A stretch of 64,000 bases of DNA, from the NCBI RefSeq assembly GCF_002269255.1, contig NZ_CP022823.1:3038001-3102000 (forward strand). The letters are read 5' to 3'. The notes below the pieces were generated by a model. The model saw only the letters and a program-made list of their open reading frames with translations, was not told the DNA's origin and made no database searches. Below, in pieces: positions 60,496-64,000 of this stretch. The translations under genes and the position numbers were made by a program. How positions within the stretch are numbered: the first letter of the stretch is position 1; every line of letters begins with the position of its first letter. The stretch comes from Klebsiella quasivariicola (GTDB taxonomy: Bacteria; Pseudomonadota; Gammaproteobacteria; Enterobacterales; Enterobacteriaceae).

Positions 60496-60690
60496 ATGTA
60501 TTACACGTTAGGAGATACCACTCTCCATTTTTATCGCTATCAGTGCAAATTCTACGTCGCCCACTGGGAAGGGGGTAACGTGATGACCGAAAAATTTAAA
60601 TCGTTTATCGAACAGATCACTGAAAAGACCGGGCTGGATGCGAAACGCGTCGAGACCGCTGCGCGCGATTATTTTACTAACGTGGATTAA
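60496..60690 (+). CDS. Hypothetical small protein
   Basis: 64 residues; AGGAGA five to six bases before the ATG. An internal ATG at 60583 after GGGGG gives a 35-residue alternative (MTEKFKSFIEQITEKTGLDAKRVE...), which reads as one amphipathic helix pair. I do not recognise a family. A good terminator follows at 60763-60783, consistent with a transcribed unit. Confidence 0.45.
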   Translation: MYYTLGDTTLHFYRYQCKFYVAHWEGGNVMTEKFKSFIEQITEKTGLDAKRVETAARDYFTNVD

Positions 60691-60762
60691 CAGGTCGGCT
60701 GATGCTGTTCGCGAGGGGGGGGTTGGCTGATGCGGTAGCCGCGTATGCTAACCCTCTCTTTC

Positions 60763-60783
60763 ACCGCCAGGGCGCCTGGCGGT
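60763..60783. terminator. Terminator hairpin between convergent small ORF and membrane protein gene
   Basis: ACCGCCAGG pairs perfectly with CCTGGCGGT around GCG, followed by TTTAT on the plus strand. Confidence 0.7.
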
Positions 60784-60801
60784 TTATCAACCCCACCCGC
60801 G

Positions 60802-61548
60802 TTAAACGGTAGTCAGTTTTGCCAGAATGGCGGCAAAGGCGTCATTAACGTTATCGCCAGCCAGCATCTTTTTGCGCAGTATAAAACTCCTGCCGCTGGA
60901 CGGGATCAGCAGCCGAACTTTCGCATCATTATTGCTGCGCTCAACCACGACCACGTCACGCAAGGGAATAACGTAAGTATCAGCATAAAGTCCTGGCGTA
61001 AATATCATCGACTCGCCGCTCACGCCAATCACCACGCGATTTTGCAAACGGTAGCCATTGCACAGCGCAACAATACCGGCAGCAATAAATACGCCGCCGA
61101 TACCCATACCAATCATTAAAATAATGATCCCGGCGATGATCGCCAGCGCCCCCTGAGGATAAAAGCCCGAGGCGTTAAAGGTTAACAGCTTGTGGTTATC
61201 ATCTGTTCCTGCTTGCGCAGTTGACTGCCACGGCGTAAATCCGGCGTTAATTCGCGTTTGCAAGCTGAACAGACTGCCCACCAGAAAGATCACGCTGGCG
61301 GGCACCATCACGATACCGCCAACAAACGCCAGGACGATGGCCAGATAAGGATAGCGGCCTGACAGCATTATGCTGACCGCCTGAACCACCACGGCAATAA
61401 ACAGGGCCAGCACCAGCCAGGACCACATGCTATCCACTCCACGATGGAAGTTCAGTTGTCCCTCCTCTAATAATAAATTACGCGAAATAAAACAGATTAC
61501 GATATTAACGAACAGGCCAATCCAGACCAGCTTATGTACATGCTTCAT
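60802..61548 (-). CDS. Hypothetical multi-pass membrane protein
   Basis: 248 residues from the ATG at 61548 (GGAG six bases before). Membrane segments near residues 5-25, 42-62, 70-95 and 135-165 (GALAIIAGIIILMIGMGIGGVFIAAGIVALC). The C-terminal soluble part (about 165-248) resembles a PH-like/bPH domain: RVVIGVSGESMIFTPGLYADTYVIPLRDVVVVERSNNDAKVRLLI. Function unknown. The 290 bases to the left-hand metI-like gene hold no supported gene. Confidence 0.75.
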   Translation of the reverse strand: MKHVHKLVWIGLFVNIVICFISRNLLLEEGQLNFHRGVDSMWSWLVLALFIAVVVQAVSIMLSGRYPYLAIVLAFVGGIVMVPASVIFLVGSLFSLQTRINAGFTPWQSTAQAGTDDNHKLLTFNASGFYPQGALAIIAGIIILMIGMGIGGVFIAAGIVALCNGYRLQNRVVIGVSGESMIFTPGLYADTYVIPLRDVVVVERSNNDAKVRLLIPSSGRSFILRKKMLAGDNVNDAFAAILAKLTTV

Positions 61549-61838
61549 GCCATACTCCATGAGGTATTTTTACATTCCATTCTCGGGCATTATTAATAAC
61601 ATTCAATGCCGCCTGGATAGTAGCAAAGCCCCCGGCAAGATCAATCAAAAAGCGCGCAATCCCCCTTTCCGTTATCTATTTTCAGATTGCTATCATCAGT
61701 GAGTATTTATGGTGATTATATAATCCATTATATATATTCTCAGAATTTGTTTACGGCAAAATAAGATCGCCCTGCCATCCTGGAGGGCGTTGAAGATTAA
61801 CAAGCCTTTAGTGCGCGGCTCCCGGCGCGAAATGGCCG

Positions 61839-62507
61839 TTATTCACGGCGCAGTCGACGAGCTAAACGGGTGCCCAGCGTCTGGATCAGCTGGACAATCA
61901 CAATCAGCACCAGAGCGGTGGTTAGGGTGGCAAAGGCGTCGAAGCGCTGATAGCCGTAGGTGATGGCGAGGTCGCCAATCCCGCCGCCGCCCACCGTTCC
62001 CGCCATGGCGGTAGCGCCAAGCAGGCCGATCGTCGCCGTGGTGAGGGCCAGAATCAGCGACGCCGCCGCCTCCGGCAGCATAAAGAGCCAGACCGTCTGC
62101 AGGGGCGTGGCGCCCATGGCATCCGCGGCCTCCAGGATCCCCTCATCCACCTCCAGCAGCGAGCTCTCCACCAGCCGGGCAATATAGGGAGCGACAAAGA
62201 CGATCAGCGGCACGATGGCTCCCGCCGTGCCGATCGTGGTGCCCACCAGCAGTCTGGTAAAGGGCAGGATCACAATCAGCAAAATGATAAACGGCAGCGA
62301 GCGCAGCACGTTAATCAGCGGATTCAGCGCCTGATGCACCACCGGATGGGCTACAATGCCGCCGGGACGGCAAATCACCAGCACAATTCCCAGCGGTACG
62401 CCAAGCAGCGCGCCAAAACCCAGTGAAACGGCGACCATAATCAGAGTGTCATGCAGCGCCAGCAGAAACTGATCGCCGGTGATAGCGGTATCTATAAGAT
62501 CAAACAT
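61839..62507 (-). CDS. MetI-type methionine ABC transporter permease
   Basis: 222 residues with five membrane segments. The EAA motif is LEVDEGILEAADAMGATPLQTVWLFMLPEAAASLILALTT. It overlaps the ATPase gene by eight bases. Together with the MetN-like ATPase and MetQ-like protein it makes a second, non-metNIQ-locus transporter, likely for D/L-methionine or a related sulfur compound. Confidence 0.9.
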   Translation of the reverse strand: MFDLIDTAITGDQFLLALHDTLIMVAVSLGFGALLGVPLGIVLVICRPGGIVAHPVVHQALNPLINVLRSLPFIILLIVILPFTRLLVGTTIGTAGAIVPLIVFVAPYIARLVESSLLEVDEGILEAADAMGATPLQTVWLFMLPEAAASLILALTTATIGLLGATAMAGTVGGGGIGDLAITYGYQRFDAFATLTTALVLIVIVQLIQTLGTRLARRLRRE

Positions 62508-63525
62508 GGATGATTTTCACTCCTGCATCAGCAAGATGGGTGATGGCGCGTTCGGTTTCGTCAGGCTCGCCGAGGAGTTGCACAATCATAAATCCCAGAA
62601 TCCGGCCCTGAACTTCGGACATACTGGCGAACAGGATATTGACCTCGACCGCATATTCGCGGATCAGGTGATTAATGATCGGCTGCTGCGCCGTCGCGCC
62701 GATAAATTCGAGGCGTAAAGCCCGGGCGCCGTTATCGCGCTGCAGGAGCGACGCCACCCGTTGCGGCAGGCGGTCGTGCACCACCGACTGAACAAAACTG
62801 GCGGTGACCGGGTGCTGCGGCTGGGCAAAGAGGTCGAAAACCGTTCCCTGTTCAACGATACGGCCCGCCTGCATCACCGCCACCTTGTGACAGATTTTCT
62901 GGATCACCGACATTTCATGGGTGATCAGTACGATGGTGATGCCATAGCGGCGATTTATCTCCTGCAGCAGAAGTAAGATCTGCACCGTGGTGTGGGGATC
63001 GAGCGCCGAGGTAGCTTCATCGCACAGCAGCACCGACGGGTTAGTGGCCAGCGCCCGGGCAATACCGACACGCTGCTTTTGCCCTCCTGACAGCTCATTG
63101 GGGTAGCTGTGCATTTTGTCGCTCAGATCGACAAACGCCAGCAGCTCCGCCACCCGCGCCTGAATATAGGCCTTGTCACGCCCCTGCAAAATAAGCGGGA
63201 TGGCGATGTTATGGAAAACGGTTTTCGAATTCAGCAGATTAAAATTCTGAAAGATCATGCCGATATCTTTTTTGATCGCCTGCAGACGCTGGCCGTTGCA
63301 GGCCTGTAACGACTCGCCGTTCAGCAGCACGTCGCCCTCGCCCGGCGTTTCCAGACGATTAATCAGCCGCAATAAGGTGCTTTTTCCTGCGCCGCTGTAA
63401 CCAATAATGCCGAAAATATCGCCCCGCTCAATGCTGAGATTAATATCCTGTAAGGCCAGTACCGGATGCCCTTTCCTGGAAAAGGATTTACTGACGTGGC
63501 GAAATTCAATCATCGCGTTATTCAT
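62500..63525 (-). CDS. MetN-type methionine ABC transporter ATPase
   Basis: 341 residues. Walker A GYSGAGKST at 42-50, Q-loop MIFQNFNLL, signature LSGGQKQR, Walker B VLLCDEAT and switch His in LITHEM. The C-terminal NIL domain (LEFIGATAQQPIINHLIREYAVEVNILFASMSEVQGRILGFMIVQL) is the substrate-sensing regulatory domain of MetN. Its start overlaps the stop of the binding-protein gene by four bases. Confidence 0.93.
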   Translation of the reverse strand: MNNAMIEFRHVSKSFSRKGHPVLALQDINLSIERGDIFGIIGYSGAGKSTLLRLINRLETPGEGDVLLNGESLQACNGQRLQAIKKDIGMIFQNFNLLNSKTVFHNIAIPLILQGRDKAYIQARVAELLAFVDLSDKMHSYPNELSGGQKQRVGIARALATNPSVLLCDEATSALDPHTTVQILLLLQEINRRYGITIVLITHEMSVIQKICHKVAVMQAGRIVEQGTVFDLFAQPQHPVTASFVQSVVHDRLPQRVASLLQRDNGARALRLEFIGATAQQPIINHLIREYAVEVNILFASMSEVQGRILGFMIVQLLGEPDETERAITHLADAGVKIIHV

Positions 63526-64000
63526 TTTAAATAATCAGGCAGCAGGTAACCATCATACTGCGGATGGCTAAGAATATATTTTTTGAAATCGGCAGAGTGA
63601 TAGCCGGCAATAATATCTTTGGCAAACTGCGCGTTTTGGTTTTTACCGGCGACGGTCACGACATTAATAAAATGGCTGGTGGCGGTCTCCAGCTTTAATG
63701 CCGAGGTGAGCGACATGCCGCTGGATACGGCGAAATTGCCCTGAATCAGGCCATAGTCGACGTCCGGCAGCGCGCGAACCTGCTGGGCATTATCCATCTC
63801 TTTGAGAACAATTTTGTAGGGATTATCCACGATGTTACGCTGCGAAAAAGTGGCCGGATCGCTGTCTGGTTTGATTTTCACCCAGCCCAGACTCTCCAGC
63901 ACCAGTACCGCGCGATACTCATTCGACGGCTGGTTTGGTACCGACACGACGGTGCCTGCCGCCGGGGTACCCAGGGTGGTTAGTTTCCCACCATACAGCC
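63522..64000 (-). CDS. MetQ/NlpA-type substrate-binding protein, partial
   Basis: The gene is cut by the right edge; the frame stays open to base 64000, so the GTG at 63947 is not the start. About 158 C-terminal residues are visible, starting LYGGKLTTLGTPAAGTVVSVPNQPSNEYRAVLVLESLGWVKIKP, with the NlpA-typical VPNxPSNxxRAL segment. The missing part should carry a lipoprotein signal. First gene of the three-gene transporter operon in the window. Confidence 0.9.
   Translation of the reverse strand, partial: LYGGKLTTLGTPAAGTVVSVPNQPSNEYRAVLVLESLGWVKIKPDSDPATFSQRNIVDNPYKIVLKEMDNAQQVRALPDVDYGLIQGNFAVSSGMSLTSALKLETATSHFINVVTVAGKNQNAQFAKDIIAGYHSADFKKYILSHPQYDGYLLPDYLK

Noticed and set aside
1..64000. 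CRISPR arrays, insertion sequences, tRNA or rRNA genes
   Set aside because: No regularly spaced repeats, transposase motifs or tRNA-like cloverleaf sequence were noticed; the accessory island also shows no flanking integrase or direct repeats that I could see by eye.

Overview
The window is a chromosomal segment of a member of the Enterobacterales, almost certainly Klebsiella (K. pneumoniae complex or a close relative). The gene order from hrpA/azoR through paaYX-paaKJIHGFEDCBA-paaZ, tynA, feaB/feaR, ydbL-ynbE-ydbH, ldhA, hslJ, ydbJ, nifJ(ydbK), micC, ompN-type porin, uspF, ttcA, dbpA, fnrS and zntB is the E. coli backbone in inverted orientation. The porin matches the Klebsiella OmpK37 type, and GC is high in most genes. 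All homology calls come from reading the translations and from recalled family knowledge; no search was run.

Layout. 1-3751: end of an MFS pump gene, then an EmrA-type adaptor, a NodT-type outer-membrane channel and an O-methyltransferase, all co-oriented. 3851-5444: two AT-richer lipoprotein genes on the minus strand. 5685-10397: hrpA and azoR. 10565-11259: a HigB/RelE toxin plus NadS/HigA antitoxin locus whose toxin start codon appears to be out of frame. 11292-24766: the complete phenylacetate (paa) pathway, with PaaX-type operator boxes in the paaA/paaZ divergent promoter. 25045-27312: tynA (periplasmic amine oxidase).

27315-39193: an accessory block of about 12 kb inserted between the convergent tynA and feaB genes. 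One arm (minus strand) carries a flavin monooxygenase, a RidA-family protein, a DUF1028 protein, an ArgE-type M20 deacylase, a PhyH-type 2-oxoglutarate dioxygenase and an MDR oxidoreductase. A LysR regulator sits between the arms. The other arm (plus strand) carries a fused permease-ATPase amino-acid transporter, a second PhyH-type dioxygenase, a periplasmic binding protein and a class II aldolase. A PanE-like reductase closes the block. It looks like a self-contained uptake and oxidative catabolism system for an unidentified, probably amino-acid-like, compound. This is the strongest candidate for undescribed biology here.

39318-41955: feaB and feaR. Amines oxidised by TynA yield phenylacetaldehyde, FeaB makes phenylacetate, and the paa enzymes turn that into acetyl-CoA and succinyl-CoA. 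tynA and feaB share the same tandem 21-bp-spaced motif upstream, fitting control by FeaR. 41956-45815: ydbH-ynbE-ydbL envelope lipid-transport set and a DedA-type membrane protein. 45963-53186: ldhA, hslJ, ydbJ, nifJ, the MicC sRNA and the porin. 53326-58154: KTSC protein, uspF, ttcA, dbpA, a proline-rich small protein, the FnrS sRNA with its FNR box, and zntB. 58433-60690: a DeoR regulator, a Gfo/Idh/MocA oxidoreductase and a small ORF. 60802-64000: a membrane protein and a MetIN(Q)-type methionine ABC transporter whose binding-protein gene runs off the right edge.
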